Position numbers and translations under genes: made by a program. Below, in pieces: positions 12,301-22,935 of a stretch of DNA of 64,000 nucleotides; position 1 is the stretch's first letter; every line of letters starts with the position of its first letter. The stretch is taken from positions 20,780,214 through 20,844,213 of the forward strand of contig OW203725.1 of NCBI GenBank assembly GCA_934045075.1, in the 5' to 3' direction. The notes under the pieces were generated by a model. That model did not search any database and was not told where the DNA came from. It saw nothing but the letters and a program-made list of their open reading frames with translations. Source of the DNA: Yponomeuta sedellus. Taxonomy: Eukaryota; Arthropoda; Insecta; Lepidoptera; Yponomeutidae.

Positions 12301-12827
12301 ATCTATGATGTCCGTACGTATTTAATTTACAAGCATAAATACGTGTTGCAGCGTTTTTGAAATTTCTACCCCTTTGGGGTGAAAGCCGAACCACACGAGT
12401 CGACTGACTTCGCACGTCCCAGCAATCAAATAATCCAAAATTATGCTACGGTTTTACGCCTAAACCACATAAACAATTGTTCTGGATTTTGTTAGAGAGA
12501 TAAACAGGATAGGAAATAGGCTGCTTTGTATCCTACGCGGCGCTGATTCGCGGGCACAACTAGTATTTAATTTACCTCCAATCTTTATGATCCCTTGTTA
12601 CCAGCTGTCAGTTGGCCTAAGTGCATACAAAAGAAAACAATTGACAGCAGTTTATAAATGTCGCGAATGTTAGCGCAAATCTATTTCTGACTCACTGCCG
12701 TCTGTTTCTGTCTGGACTTCTTCGATTATGGATCTAAGCACATACAGCTTCCTTTATTCATAAAATCTGTGATTGTCCCCAGGCGTGCTACTTCCAGATA
12801 CTTCAAGAGAAGATGTCAATAAACTGA
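298..12827 (+). CDS. ALS2: Alsin (ALS2), complete 9-exon gene model
   Basis: Alsin is a guanine nucleotide exchange factor for Rab5 (VPS9 domain) and a Rac1 effector/GEF-like protein on endosomes. I joined 298-3391, 3817-4148, 4539-4753, 5322-5661, 7738-7991, 8690-8866, 9508-9695, 11573-11736 and 12783-12827. Every junction is GT-AG, phases agree throughout, and the product is 1602 residues; vertebrate alsin is about 1650. Order of parts: RCC1-like region with an acidic, Ser-rich insert near residues 185-310; DH/PH region about 650-970; eight MORN repeats about 988-1200; VPS9 domain about 1490-1602. The start ATG at 298 is the first one in frame and is preceded by a short uORF. The first exon alone encodes almost two thirds of the protein. 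Family identity rests on the full domain order and is secure; the exact start and UTR ends are not shown by the sequence. Confidence 0.93.
3817..4148 (+). CDS. ALS2: ALS2 exon 2: MORN repeats
   Basis: Residues 1032-1142, between acceptor CCGCAG and donor ACG|GTCAGT. Four to five MORN units are visible, beginning [59 protein letters not shown] and YYEGLF. MORN repeats in alsin support membrane/phospholipid contact and oligomerisation. The previous exon ends in phase 1 and this one supplies the remaining two bases of a Gly codon. Confidence 0.95.
4539..4753 (+). CDS. ALS2: ALS2 exon 3: last MORN repeats
   Basis: Residues 1143-1213, acceptor TTTCCAG, donor CAG|GTAAGT (phase 2). The exon completes MORN repeat 7 ([12 protein letters not shown]) and carries repeat 8 ([19 protein letters not shown]), then a Ser/Asn/Pro-containing linker. 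Confidence 0.94.
4955..4990. repeat. Short (CCGT)n microsatellite
   Basis: Five or six imperfect CCGT units in ALS2 intron 3, next to TE fragments. Simple repeat only. Confidence 0.7.
5090..5200 (-). repeat. LINE 3' tail with (TAGA)n microsatellite, in ALS2 intron 3
   Basis: Read on the minus strand, this is the end of a dispersed element: ...AATAAAGTGTCCTCTATC followed by tandem TATC units. Related tails occur at about 38830-38930 (+), 40040-40130 (-) and 57830-57865 (+). The AATAAAGTG plus tetranucleotide tail is the usual look of CR1/L2-like LINE 3' ends; I could not see an ORF to classify it. Confidence 0.6.
5322..5661 (+). CDS. ALS2: ALS2 exon 4: linker between MORN and VPS9 regions
   Basis: Residues 1214-1327, acceptor TTCGTAG, donor AAC|GTGAGT. 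It begins [20 protein letters not shown], a segment that follows the MORN block in animal alsins. Phases match on both sides. No separate domain is recognised. Confidence 0.9.
6068..6235 (+). repeat. SINE with internal tRNA-like cloverleaf, ALS2 intron 4
   Basis: Family seen about ten times in the window. The order is a leader (GTAATACAGAGAATAGTG... AGGTTCGAAATTTCACTGATG), then a tRNA-like body from GCCCATTAGCTCAGTTGG to CATGGGT, then a tail beginning AGCCTCTAAATAGG. The body has an A-box-like TAGCTCAGTTGG, an anticodon-like stem CTGGC/GCCAG with a 7-base loop, and a B-box GGTTCGAATCC. It is a retroposon rather than a tRNA gene, because leader and tail recur with it at every copy. Confidence 0.8.
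6770..6957 (-). pseudogene. THAP-domain fragment inside ALS2 intron 4
   Basis: A minus-strand open frame (whole ORF 6586-6957) contains [19 protein letters not shown] and then [10 protein letters not shown]. The W..., R and C-x2-H-F spacing are those of the second half of a C2CH THAP zinc finger. The first half (C-x4-C) is not in this frame, and the frame then runs into unrelated sequence. It is probably a decayed exon of a THAP gene or P-element-type transposase. Function is unlikely; a nested gene with an unseen first exon cannot be excluded. Confidence 0.5.
7249..7461. mobile_element. Tc1/mariner-like MITE, 213 bp
   Basis: Terminal inverted repeats of about 40 bp begin CAGTGCGTTCACATTAACTT and end with the complement, CACTG. 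TA is found on both sides (7247-7248 and 7462-7463), the target duplication of Tc1/mariner elements. No ORF is inside, so it is non-autonomous. It lies in ALS2 intron 4, about 280 bp before exon 5. Confidence 0.8.
7738..7991 (+). CDS. ALS2: ALS2 exon 5: helical region before VPS9
   Basis: Residues 1328-1411, acceptor CCCACAG, donor G|GTAAGT (phase 2). Visible features are [20 protein letters not shown] and [16 protein letters not shown], followed by [13 protein letters not shown]. These match the conserved alsin segment that leads into the VPS9 domain. Confidence 0.92.
8050..8232 (-). repeat. Dispersed repeat, copy 1 of 3 (AGCGAACTTCGTACCGC family)
   Basis: A roughly 180-bp unit recurring at 11981-12168 and, inverted, at 28233-28407. 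Shared blocks include GAACCATCCTCG, CAAGGAATATTCTAAAAAAA and GAATTAGCGAAATCGGTTCA. These are probably 3' or 5' ends of a LINE/RTE-type or Helitron-like element; the class is not settled. The strand given is arbitrary. Confidence 0.55.
8690..8866 (+). CDS. ALS2: ALS2 exon 6: start of VPS9-proximal region
   Basis: Residues 1412-1470, acceptor CTTCGCAG, donor CA|GTGAGT (phase 2). It holds [20 protein letters not shown] and [20 protein letters not shown], typical of the alsin/VPS9-like region. Upstream intron DNA (8444-8600) is SINE material, not coding. Confidence 0.92.
8998..9077. mobile_element. Short MITE with CACCAAATCCTG ends
   Basis: About 80 bp with inverted ends GCACCAAATCCTG and CAGGATCTGGTGC. 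A longer relative with the same ends lies at 31168-31444. Confidence 0.55.
9108..9335 (-). repeat. Internal-tRNA SINE, inverted copy
   Basis: Minus-strand copy of the same family as 6068-6235, with tail, cloverleaf body and leader all recognisable. A second piece of tail, in the opposite sense, follows at about 9285-9335, so the locus is a small head-to-head composite. Confidence 0.7.
9508..9695 (+). CDS. ALS2: ALS2 exon 7: VPS9 domain, first part
   Basis: Residues 1471-1533, acceptor TCCTCAG, donor G|GTGAGT (phase 1). [17 protein letters not shown] is the VPS9 signature helix region (the 'P..KL..I...' pattern) that binds Rab5. Confidence 0.94.
9791..10040 (+). repeat. tRNA-headed SINE (ACTAGGAAACGAAC family), copy 1
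   Basis: The head reads GGTGGCGCAGCGGTTTGGCA ... GGTTTCGATCCCC (A and B boxes). The body starts CAAACTAGGAAACGAACA and ends GTCCATGAATATTTATTATT. Related copies lie at 28649-28895 and 52864-53100, all on the + strand. It is in ALS2 intron 7. Confidence 0.8.
10256..10339. mobile_element. Small inverted-repeat element, 84 bp
   Basis: Starts GTCACGCCTAGGTAAACA and ends TGTTTACCTAAGCGTGAC, near-complementary ends with a 40-bp middle. This is most simply a MITE. No clear target duplication was identified. Confidence 0.5.
10485..10570. repeat. Long hairpin with a third half-copy
   Basis: Positions 10485-10516 and 10519-10550 are inverted copies of 32 bases with one mismatch (core CTACCCTCGGCAAA), separated by two bases. 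A third partial copy, TTGCCGAGGGTAGT, follows directly. It looks like the ends of a TIR element joined after loss of the interior. Confidence 0.6.
11404..11515 (-). repeat. 5S-headed SINE, tail fragment
   Basis: Fragment of the family described at 39183-39546. It matches the body and tail part (GGCCATACTC, GGCCAAGTCCGG, GGTGGAGGAT) and has lost the 5S-like head. It lies directly before ALS2 exon 8. Confidence 0.6.
11573..11736 (+). CDS. ALS2: ALS2 exon 8: VPS9 domain core
   Basis: Residues 1534-1588, acceptor CCAACAG, donor AAG|GTAACG. It reads [19 protein letters not shown] and then [14 protein letters not shown]. The D-x-L-x-P-x-F arrangement and the following F(V)EDF segment are the core of VPS9 Rab5-GEF domains. 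Confidence 0.95.
11981..12168 (-). repeat. Dispersed repeat, copy 2 of 3
   Basis: Same family as 8050-8232, beginning TAGCTGACCCAGCGAACTTC. It is in ALS2 intron 8. Confidence 0.55.
12783..12827 (+). CDS. ALS2: ALS2 exon 9: C-terminus and stop
   Basis: Short terminal exon, acceptor GTCCCCAG, coding [14 protein letters not shown] and a TGA at 12825-12827. A short Y-x-Q-I-x-x-E-K-type tail is what alsin ends with, which supports this exon despite its size. A possible AATAAA lies at 13255-13260, but several others exist in this AT-rich DNA. Confidence 0.85.
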   Translation, partial: ACYFQILQEKMSIN

Positions 12828-15500
12828 ACGACGAATGTTACAATTTTAAATGTTCTTGATGTCCGTTTGATCTCTCAATAAGATGGTGCGTCAATTTTAG
12901 CCAGTATATTTCAACCTTATGACTGCAAATAACTTTGCAAATCTGTGTTTTCACTATGACGATTCAGAATCCGATAATAATGTTATGAAGATCACAAGAC
13001 ATCACAAAAAGAAAGCATGCAACAATAACAAATTTTTACTTATTATTGTTTTTTGTAGTCTATAAGGTTGAAATGTTCTTGCAATGCTTTCGCAATAATT
13101 GTTGGTTAGTTTTAAGTCACTGTGACTTGGCTAGGTATTTGTTAAAAAAGATGTACTGTTTATTTCAGAGGAAAAATATAAATTGTTTTATCTCTAAAAG
13201 CTAAACCTATGTTGAGTTCTATGGTGTAATAGGAAAACCAAAATTATTAATATAAATAAACAATTATTTTTTTAAGAATAATGAACGTAAAATTACTACG
13301 TAGTTAACTTATATATTGTTTTAAAAGCATAAAGATGTTTTGCTAGTTTTGCGAACGTGCCAAAATTTAATTATTGTTTAGAACCTTTTGAAAAGGTAAA
13401 TCTAGAATTTTGTTTTCTCAGCCGTAACAACTACACAATCTGCTAACAGCGTTCAAATTCTTGCACCATATTTTTTTTCTGGTTTAACCTGTTGTCATCC
13501 ATAAATCAATAGAATTCGCTGCATTGTACGGCCAATACGTAAGTTTTTTTTTAATAATAATATAGGTAGGTATTATTATTTTTTCATTATTGTAGTAGAA
13601 AAGTAGCCAGAGTTGATTCGAGTATATTTATGTATAGATTGTGATAATTATTATATTTTTTTATTATCACAAAGTGTCTTTTACAAAGACTGCCACGTAT
13701 GATTTGATTGACATTATTTTGGTGAGCTTTAATTAAAACTTAATATTTTTAGGTACTTGTTTTTAAGGTTTTAGTTTTATTGAATTTTTTCGATTCAGTG
13801 TTTGATGATCAATTTTGAGTAAAATCATAAAGTGGCTTTATGTTACATAATAATCCAAAAAGTTTGTACAAAATTGTGTATGTTAAGGGAGTTTAGTAAA
13901 CAGATCAAATATTTTTATCAAATTATGTATAGTTAGGTAATCAATGTAGCACGATTGTTGATTAAAGTAGTCATGTATAAAATTAGGGTATTAAAATATT
14001 TCTTTTACTTTTCCTATTGTTTTAACAATTTAAGATAATTCATAATTATGTTACTGTTAACTGTAGATACTACTGCCATTAGTAAAATAGAAACTTGTAG
14101 ATGCAGGAAAATTATTTGGTAAATACGTACAGATGAAGGAAGATATCTATTTCCCCCAGATTATCCCTTTTGTTACTTAGCAGGCCACGAGAAATATATA
14201 TTTTTAATAAAGTTGCTTAATCTAAGAATATAACAAATAAAATTTTGATAACATTAGGTAACTTGAGATGGCTGGACGAATTTGGCTATTTTTTTTTCTC
14301 TATGAAACGGTCACAAAGAATTTGGACAGGACAAATTGTTAAGGTCTTATTTATAAAAATACTATTTCTTAAAACACCGATTATCTGTGGTGGAGATTTT
14401 ACAAGGAAAAATTGTTACTACATATTAAATAAACTGACTCTAAGGAGCTTTAGGGAAATATTTTTTTTTTCATAAGACGCTTACTAAATAAATTAAGATC
14501 TTCATGCGCTTTCTTTCGGGAAAACCAGTAAGTACCCTGTGGGATAATGTACCTTGTATGGAGCTCGATAACGACACAATCCCGCCCTTACTCAGCTACG
14601 TAAAGCCACTGTATACCTACAACTGTATAAAGTTACATAAAAAAATGCTAAGCGAGCCTCTGTTGGTACAGTCGACACCAACAGCGAACTTTTAAATTTT
14701 TGTTTAGTCTTATTTCTATGTTCTGTCGCCTCACTTCATCTGGGATCAGTTTGGCGTGCGTCGCAGCTACGAGAATCATTAGCACTTCAGTCGCCTAAAG
14801 TTTATGTTCTGTTTGCTTTTGCAGTCACCACATACCTAATACAACTGTCAGCAAACTGATCGCCGATGAACTATTCTGAATTCAGAATTTCCCTTTAAAC
14901 TCAAGTAACATTTTGTCACGCTCTTTGCTAAGAAATTCTATGAGACAGAACTATTTACAAGTATTTACTTAGCGAAATTCAGATACCGGCCCTTGGTCTT
15001 CATTATACTGTTACTATCCCACTGACTGTTGAATATTTCATAAGAATCATATCACAAATAACCTATCGTTGTACGTATGTGCTCTGGATATAAAATATTT
15101 AACTTTGAATTACGTAACTATTGTATTAAAACGAGAATATCAATATATTTGGCAGAGCATTCCAATGGTTTTATTCCTGGAAGTTCCCACATAAATCGTG
15201 TGTTTAGGTTCACAAATGATAAAATTAGTTTTGTTTATTAAGGCTATTTATTTCATTCCTAAAAAATAACATACCAAATGTCTCTTTTGTACAACATCAT
15301 ATCAAAAATTTACACCATAATATAAATTTCGTCACAGGTAAACGTTACCTAGCTACGCCCGTGGTTCCTCGTTTCTCATGGCTATTTATGTCATAAATAC
15401 AATTATTATAGTACTCTCACCCGCCTAGCTTCTGATAGGTACAAAATCTTCATAATACCGTACGTTCGGGCGACCCTATTAGCAACACTGCATCACTTCA
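12828..15500. other. Intergenic, AT-rich, downstream of ALS2
   Basis: No coding exon with family similarity or recognisable repeat was found. Candidate poly(A) signals are common, for example AATAAA at 13255-13260. The short open frames here (14245-14475 and 14504-14695) have no recognisable motif. Confidence 0.6.
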
Positions 15501-15510
15501 GTAAGACACA

Positions 15511-15601
15511 CCCCGCTTTATCGTACATTAACCATCTGTCCTTTGCCTTTTTATACCAAATTGACAACTTTTAACAGATGGTTAACAAACGATAAACCGG
15601 G
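15511..15601. mobile_element. Short MITE-like inverted repeat
   Basis: The ends CCCGCTTTATCGTACATTAA and the near-complement TTAACAAACGATAAACCGGG enclose about 50 bp. No ORF. Confidence 0.5.
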
Positions 15602-18140
15602 TAGTCAGCTGAAAGAGCTCCGTATTGAGCTGTTCCTCTGTTGATCTAGCGATCACACAATTGTTCTTTGCGGTTTTAGATACGAAAAACTTTGTGAATA
15701 GTTTACAGTTTTGCTAAAAGGATGGCACTACTGTTATCCTGTACATTATAATTATTTACACAATATTGCGTTGCCATCTGATCTACCGTATATTGTATCA
15801 ATTCATTGTATGTATTTGAAATATTCCTATATGCATAATTTGTATTTGTAGTATTTAAAAGCAAAGCTATATATTGCACTATTTTATTTGGAAGGTAAAA
15901 CGTATCCAAGGACAGTATTTTTGTGAATGAAATAAATTAGTTATTAAAAATTACAAAAATATTAAAATTTTGAAGGCAGTGAAACGGGTCACTAGTTGTT
16001 AGTTTAAATATTACAAATATGTTATAAAAATCCGAGAGTATTTTTGTATAGCCTAAAAGTAGACCTGAGGCAAGAATTTTAAAAAAGCTCAGACCAACAT
16101 AGCTTTATACGCTGCGAAAATTGAGATTTCGGAGCCAAGGTTTTGTTCAATTCATTTTTACATTTTTTCAAACATGTTCCACTACGTTTTAGAACAAAAA
16201 TAATTTAGAATAACTAGAACAGGACTCCTTCAACTGCGCAGCCATGATTACAGTGTTTATTTGGCATCGCGCATACAACGATATGTAAAACAGCCGCAGC
16301 CCAAGGTCGACATAAAACTTTTACCCCACTACCGGGTAGCGCCATCTCTCTTTACGCGGTGACATAAAGCGAGATGGCCCTAGCCGGCAGTAAGATAAAA
16401 CTTTTATCGTGACATTGTGCTCTCCTAGCAGATATAGTCTTTACGAACGGTAAAGCACAACCCGATCGCAATATATCAAACATCGACTCTACAACTTTGA
16501 TCGCGATGACGCACGTACGCAAGCTTATTACGGATTTGTACTTCATTTACAATAATAAAATCAGAGGCGACCATACAACAGTAGTCCACATAAACCAGAT
16601 AAATGCTATATTATGTAGATTTATGCATCTGAATGATATTGTCTCTCTCTATGTGAACGTGTTGTAAGGCATTCGAAGCACGAGAAATGTTTTAAAAAGA
16701 ATACAAAGGTACGACTATTACAATCCTTAGGGCGTTGTGAAAAATCTATAAAACGAGACACTATCGAACACATAGAATAAGATCCCGTATAGATGATGGT
16801 GGCGACCCTTGATTTACATACTTTCACACGGCGGCGAACTGACGAGCGCCACAATTCAGCTACACGGAATGTTATTCCAGTAACTTGGGCGTCATTTTGA
16901 AAATCGTTTACTCTGAGGTCTTAATTTTTTTGAGAACTATCTCATTATTTTTTTAATGTATTTCCAGACCATTACTATATGCAATGGCAAATAGTAGTGG
17001 TCTGAAAATACAAAGGCTTTATGTTCACGCGGTCACGAGCTATCTCGAATTATATAATTTCCGGTACTTCATAATTCATATTATGTGTCCGGACCAAGGG
17101 AAAGTCGCGTTTTCACGATATTAGTACACTCGGACCGAGTCGCCTATTTTAGCTACTAAGATGCAACTCGTATCATGTATACCCTGATGAAACAGGCATC
17201 TTCTGTACAAAGGTCGCCAATACGAGTAGCTTCTGAGTAGCAAATAAAGGTCACTCGGACCGAGTATAATCAGATCGCGAAGAAGCATCAATCTAAATTA
17301 TTCGTTTTCCAAGATGGCGGCCATTGTCCAGTAACAGAATATGCGAAGCGCATAGTTACTTACAACGTTATTTATCATAAGTAATAAAAATAGGGCATTA
17401 TACTTAATTTGAATCGTCACATAAAAATCTCTTTCGCTAAAAAATATGTTGTCACATAAAAGATACAATAAAATAACTCCGCAATTTGATACAACAACAA
17501 ACCTCAAAAACAATACCCCTATCTAAATAATATAAATGTTAGCTAAATAACATAATTTCATCGCCATTCACGTCAATAGGTAATATATTCTGTCCACAGA
17601 TAATAACAGATAAAGACTGATAAAAAATCTACTCGAACTTGCAAGCAAACTGGAAAAATGCAAAATGCATAAATAAATGTAATCAAATGATACAATCAAT
17701 TGAAATCTTCACATGCTGATTTTTAGATACAACCCTCTTCATCTGTCACTACCTACTTCAATTAGACAAACTATAAATCGTTCGATCATTATATTGCGCA
17801 CGCATCTATCTGATGCATGATTTTGATCGCTAAAAAACAGGTAACACGCCATTCTCTCGAAGCAATTTTGGACGAGCAAATCCATTTTTACACATATTAC
17901 CTATCTGTCCACGTTAATTGATAAGTATCGATTGCAGATAGGCATTTGAACTGGTTGTGTAAATGGAAGAAACTCATTCGAAATACCTTCAAGAGTGAGA
18001 CCCAATGCCTCCACTTTGAAGCGACAAAAATGAATGTAACATTTGTTACGTTCATGCTAACGATACAGGGCCCTTAAAATCCGTAATTCCTGAAATACCC
18101 CAGTTAGTCTATGTTTTACAACTACTTATATATGTTTTTT
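15602..18140. other. Intergenic, no recognised gene
   Basis: AT-rich DNA without convincing coding potential. Two sub-features were noted: an imperfect hairpin at 16959-17010, and GAGTCG/CTCGGACCGAGT motifs at 17128-17265 that are partly self-complementary. Nothing else is supported. Confidence 0.5.
16959..17010. other. Imperfect hairpin, 20-bp stem
   Basis: TATTTCCAGACCATTACTAT and its near-complement (two mismatches) are separated by about 12 bases. It could be a mini-MITE; the stem is short for an animal pre-miRNA. Confidence 0.4.
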
Positions 18141-18156
18141 TTTTAATATCAGCCTA

Positions 18157-18244
18157 TATAAGTCCCAGTGCAGGGCACAGGCCTTCTCTCAGAGAGAGTG
18201 TATAAGTCCCAGTGCAGGGCACAGGCCTTCTCTCAGAGAGAGTG
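18157..18244. repeat. Perfect 44-bp tandem duplication
   Basis: The unit TATAAGTCCCAGTGCAGGGC... occurs twice with no differences (18157-18200 and 18201-18244). The unit is a piece of a dispersed repeat whose relative lies near 41990-42050 (GGCCTTCTCT, ACCGCGGATTG). Confidence 0.9.
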
Positions 18245-18249
18245 TATGG

Positions 18250-20500
18250 GCTTAATTACCACGCGTGCCCACCGCGGATTGTCAATTACAAACTCAAATT
18301 GAAGTGTTACAGGAATTGCGTATCTTTAGGTGACCTAAGGCTATTGCAATCAATAAATAATTTTCTGTCGCCTCAAATAGGATCTTCGTACGATTGCTAT
18401 CAACAAATACAATAAGTAGTTACAAGTAAAAAACTGTCTAAAAGGTGCTAAGTGCAAAGTCACAAGTAGACGGTACCTAGAAATCCGAAAACAGTTAAAA
18501 CATCGTTTAAACACAAACACATTTTCGATTGAAACAACATAATGCTTACTACTAGAGAAATCAACGTAGTCGTATATATTACTATATATAACATCCTAAT
18601 CCTACATACTAATGCTCTTACAAATAAATGCCTTCTACAATGGTCTATTGGCGTGGACCACATGGCTTGTAATCCACTGTGTAGCGGGAAATGCTCCTAG
18701 AACCCTACTGTTGCTAAAAAAACGTATATTTTCCGATCTGCTTAAAACTACGTACAAATTACGCCACTTCAAATAAGTAGAAAAACCACTCTCAATACGA
18801 GGTTATTTTAATATGCAAAGCTGAAATATGGCAAAAAATTGTGATTTACAGCTGGCCTTCCTGTATTGGCGATGTGGGATAATGCTTAAAGAAGTATAAT
18901 ACAATATTCTCAACGCTTTCTCTATGAAGAAAAAAATTTACTGGAGGCTGCAACATTGGTGTAATAATAGAAAAAAAAAACAGTGAATCGCAGACTAATT
19001 GACGTGTTTCAGGTTTGCCCTATTTGAAAAATAACCTTGTATATATAACACTTTCTGTAATACATGATCTTCGACCACTTTTTGCAGATTGGGGTGAAGC
19101 TCAAATGCGCTGCATGGACAAGCTTTAACTAATTAAACCAAGATTACTTTCGCACTGATGCGGTACTTAGCTTTATCGATAAGCAGTTTGAACTAATTAA
19201 ACATAATATGGCAGATGCTTACAGTGGGGTTGGCAAAGCGGTTTTATTAAGTTGATCCTTTTTTATCGGGTAACAAAGGACGGAACTGGAAACAATCGTT
19301 AAAAAAATTAATATATTGAGGTTAGCATTCTGAAGTAGTAACTAAGCGTAAATTTCCACATTTTGGAATGTTGAAATTTACACTTGGTTATATAAACACA
19401 GTTTTGATTGCGGAATCTGGGCTAAATAAGCAAGACTCAATTCCTATCATACCTTGTTTTGTTTAGGTTTACGAAAGATACGTCAGCGCCAAAGTTGTCA
19501 CCGTAATCTCTACAAATTGACCGAAAGTATATTTCGAATGAAATTGAGTATAGTTTATTGTGAATTAAATTTTCCACCAACGTTTGTATATTGAGGCAGT
19601 TTTAGTATTACAGTACTTAATTATTCGTGTACTCCGGTGAAACTTAAAATATGGAAGTCTCAGAAAATTATTAGCGTAAATTAGCGTCGCGTGGATTACA
19701 AGTCTGTTCAAAGTTTCAGGTAGACAGATGGTGCCGATTAAACCTAAGGATATGGATACACTTAGCGATAGCGTATGTCTAGTAAAATATAATGTACGGG
19801 TATTTACATACACCGGCGTAGTAACTAAATAACAAGCTAAAATGTACATTTCATATTATGAAATTATAATTTGTAGAAAATGAATCAAAATATTAAAATC
19901 CGTGTTTGTTTTTATCCTTTCAATCTATTTAGGTTTTAAGTTAATAAAAATCTTATTTACATTGCTTACTACCGAAACAATACACAAGTAATTGGACTTT
20001 ATATTTAGGAAAGAAATGTTAGTAGCTTTAGTTCGATGGTGTTTGGGGTTCCTTCAGATCTTTTGCTGCTTATCCGGTAAACAAATGCGTCTTCGGTCTT
20101 GTTAATATCAATGACACTTTCCATTTTTTTAAATTCAGGGAATCCACTATTTGTTTTTTCACTATAAGCCACTAACATTTCACCGTGGACGATAAAACAA
20201 CACATAATTTTTTGCTTAGCAACTAAAACGTAAAGGAAGTAAACATATAATTTTGTGAGGCGTGCCCGGTCGTGTGTGTTAATAACTTATTGCTTCTGGC
20301 CGCCAAAGACAAGACTCACAACCACTGCCTACTGATATATCCCCCTCAATATTTTGTTACGAGTATCCTAACATTGTTTACTACGTCGATTTAAATATAT
20401 TTTTTTCGCAAATATTCTATTTATTTACAACCACGAAAATGTGAGTATAAAGTCGAATCTTCAATATTAGGTGCAAGCTCACTCCATTGAATTGGGCCCA
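18250..20500. other. Intergenic, no recognised gene
   Basis: AT-rich; short open frames (for example 19565-19849 on the minus strand) carry no recognisable domain. Nothing supportable was found. Confidence 0.5.
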
Positions 20501-20515
20501 GATTTAGAGGGTAAC

Positions 20516-20702
20516 GGGCCCTAGATTCAGTTAATGCACTGTAGTACAATGACAGTTGCACGAACGTAGCGATTTCATTTCATTGCTGCTTTAAGCCCGC
20601 ACTCGTATCAAACCTTCTAGGCGCCAATGGTACAAAAAAACATCACGTGACCCATCCATTTATATGTCATTGTAGTGTAATGCATTAACAGAATTAAGGC
20701 CC
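20516..20702. mobile_element. MITE with GGGCCCTAGAT ends, copy 1
   Basis: Inverted ends GGGCCCTAGATTCAGTTAAT / TAACAGAATTAAGGCCC around a middle with AACCTTCTAGGCG and TCACGTGACCC. A second copy with the same middle lies at 24375-24566. It abuts the next MITE directly. Confidence 0.7.
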
Positions 20703-21013
20703 TGAGTGCTTAGTGCGAGTTTTTTAACTACTCGATCGCGTTAACGTAAATTCATATTTCTATGGCATCGAGGAAGCGCCACCTGGCGACAAGTGTGGAA
20801 ATTAAAATTGCTGAGTGCGAGTTATAATGGTTTACGTTGAGAAGTAAACACGTTTACCAGCCAAAACACGAATAAACGCGAGTGCGAGTATTACTGTGAC
20901 AGCGTTTTGCCAGTTCGAACGGTTAATTTACTCATACTCACTACTCAATGCTCTATTAACGCGGTAGTAAAGTTATTCGATTGGATCTGTCAAACTCGCA
21001 CTAAGCACTCAGG
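20701..21013. mobile_element. 313-bp MITE with GTGCTTAGTGCGAGTTT ends, copy 1
   Basis: Inverted ends CCTGAGTGCTTAGTGCGAG and CTCGCACTAAGCACTCAGG. A copy of the same 313-bp length lies inverted at 61458-61770 in an RNGTT intron. No ORF, so non-autonomous. The superfamily is not determined. Confidence 0.8.
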
Positions 21014-22900
21014 TCTATAGTGAGGAGTAAAGATTTGCGAATTTGTTGTTTGTCAATGACAGACAATTTAGCGGTTTTACTGTCAATGGGCCTATTATTA
21101 GACTACGGGTACGTGAATTTCACCATAAATGGGAGGAGGCCTTAAATTAACCGAATTTAGAGCCCAATGTGCGTCAAGTTATAAATCCACTCGAAGTTTT
21201 TGAAATTGCTTAATTTAAACAATTAATACTGAAAGCACCATTTTAAATATTACCTAATTAATCGATTCTTACATAAGTATGTGCCAATTTTGAATTTCGA
21301 TATATAATAGTTACCGTCTTGTTTCATTCACGATTTTTTTAATTCATCGTTTCATAAGAGTAGCAAATCCTTGACATCCAAAAGTCTAATAAAATATATT
21401 TGGGATCAGAAAAGTCAGAATCCATATCTAGATTGAGTAGTATGTAATCTAGTATACAATTCTGTGTATATGGCATCAAATACTACAAACCTATATTAAT
21501 ACTGAGATGTCAAATAATGTTACTTTATATGGATGTTTATTATATGTAGCAATTGCCAAAAATATTTAGTCGACTTAAAACCCGTGTTAATTAAGTTAAT
21601 AATAATGATAAATCCGTATGACACTGATGTGATTGACTCATTATTGTCACCGATGCAATTAACTAATGATGAAACCAAGCTTAGTCTTTAATGCAAGTGT
21701 ACAACAGTGGTAAACCGATTAGAATATCTACTATGTGTACAAATCTTAACATTTACGTTAGATGAATGTGAATCTTAACTGACACATTCAATTGTTTTAT
21801 ATTAATTTTTATGTACACGAGCGTTTTTTTTAATAATACATTTCAACCGTTCAGAAATCCATATATTTTTATGAAGTCTGTATATTGCGTCTACACCGTA
21901 ACTTGAAAACACACTTTTATTTTGGTCAGATCTTTAGCGACTCGATGTAGCCGTAATATAATGTACTTGGTTCAAAGTTCCCCGTTAATATATAAAAAAA
22001 TATTTACACATTTCACTAGAGTTGAACACTTCCATTTAAATTCCACGTCTAGTGTAAAATTCGTGATTATGATTACAAGTCTATCAATTCTTTTTACACT
22101 TATGTAAACTTTACTTTTAGAGTGCGCGCGAAATTGCGAATTACACCGAAGGTGAATTTATAATAAAGCCAGAAACAATGCATTACACTTAAGCCTAAAT
22201 AAAATTGCAATGTAAATGGTTTAGCAATGCACTAACTTACGTTTTACTTGATCCCAAGCACGATATTGTAAAAAAATCTTACTGTTTTGGCCTAACTCAG
22301 CCAATCTTTCCTACTCTGTGCATCGCATAAACAATTTCAATTTGATAATTTAAAAAACCGTTTCGGAGTCATATTATTACTACCTTGAGAGATAAATTCG
22401 AGCAGCAATCTTATTGAACTTACACAATAACTCTTTCTGATCGACTAATATCGGTGAAAGCCAATAATTTCTACGCAATCTAACCTGCCAAGTCGTGTGG
22501 CAATGTGTCGTTATTTAACAGAAGGATAAGTAGATGGCATTGTTAGGTTTTTAAAATACAGATTTCTAGAATAATAAGCTCTATGCTACTACTCGTAAAG
22601 AGGTCCGCGAACTAAAGATTTTAGAACTTCTTTCTTAGAAGTAATTTTTAGTATTTTGACTTTATTTTCATTAATTTAAAAAGCCTAACAATGCCATCTG
22701 CATTTTCATGAGTTTAAAAACAACCTATACAGAACTTTGGATGTGTCAACAACAATGCAGCTCAAGTATATCACTCATACCGTCAAAAGATATTGCAAGC
22801 ATAATAAACGAATGAGAAGACAGAGGGGTTAATCACTAACTGACACAAACAGTTCACACACTCCGCTTACTCACTAACCTAGCCTGTAAAATAGGTAGAA
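21014..22900. other. Intergenic DNA leading to the 3' end of CTDSP
   Basis: No coding exon recognised. A TIR-like piece at about 21080-21170 (GGCCTTAAATTAACCGAATT) resembles the GGGCC-ended MITEs. Minus-strand poly(A) signals for CTDSP would appear as TTTATT, for example near 22662, but the site cannot be fixed. Confidence 0.4.
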
Positions 22901-22935
22901 ACAACGTCCTCACTATCGAGAAGGCAATATTGGCA

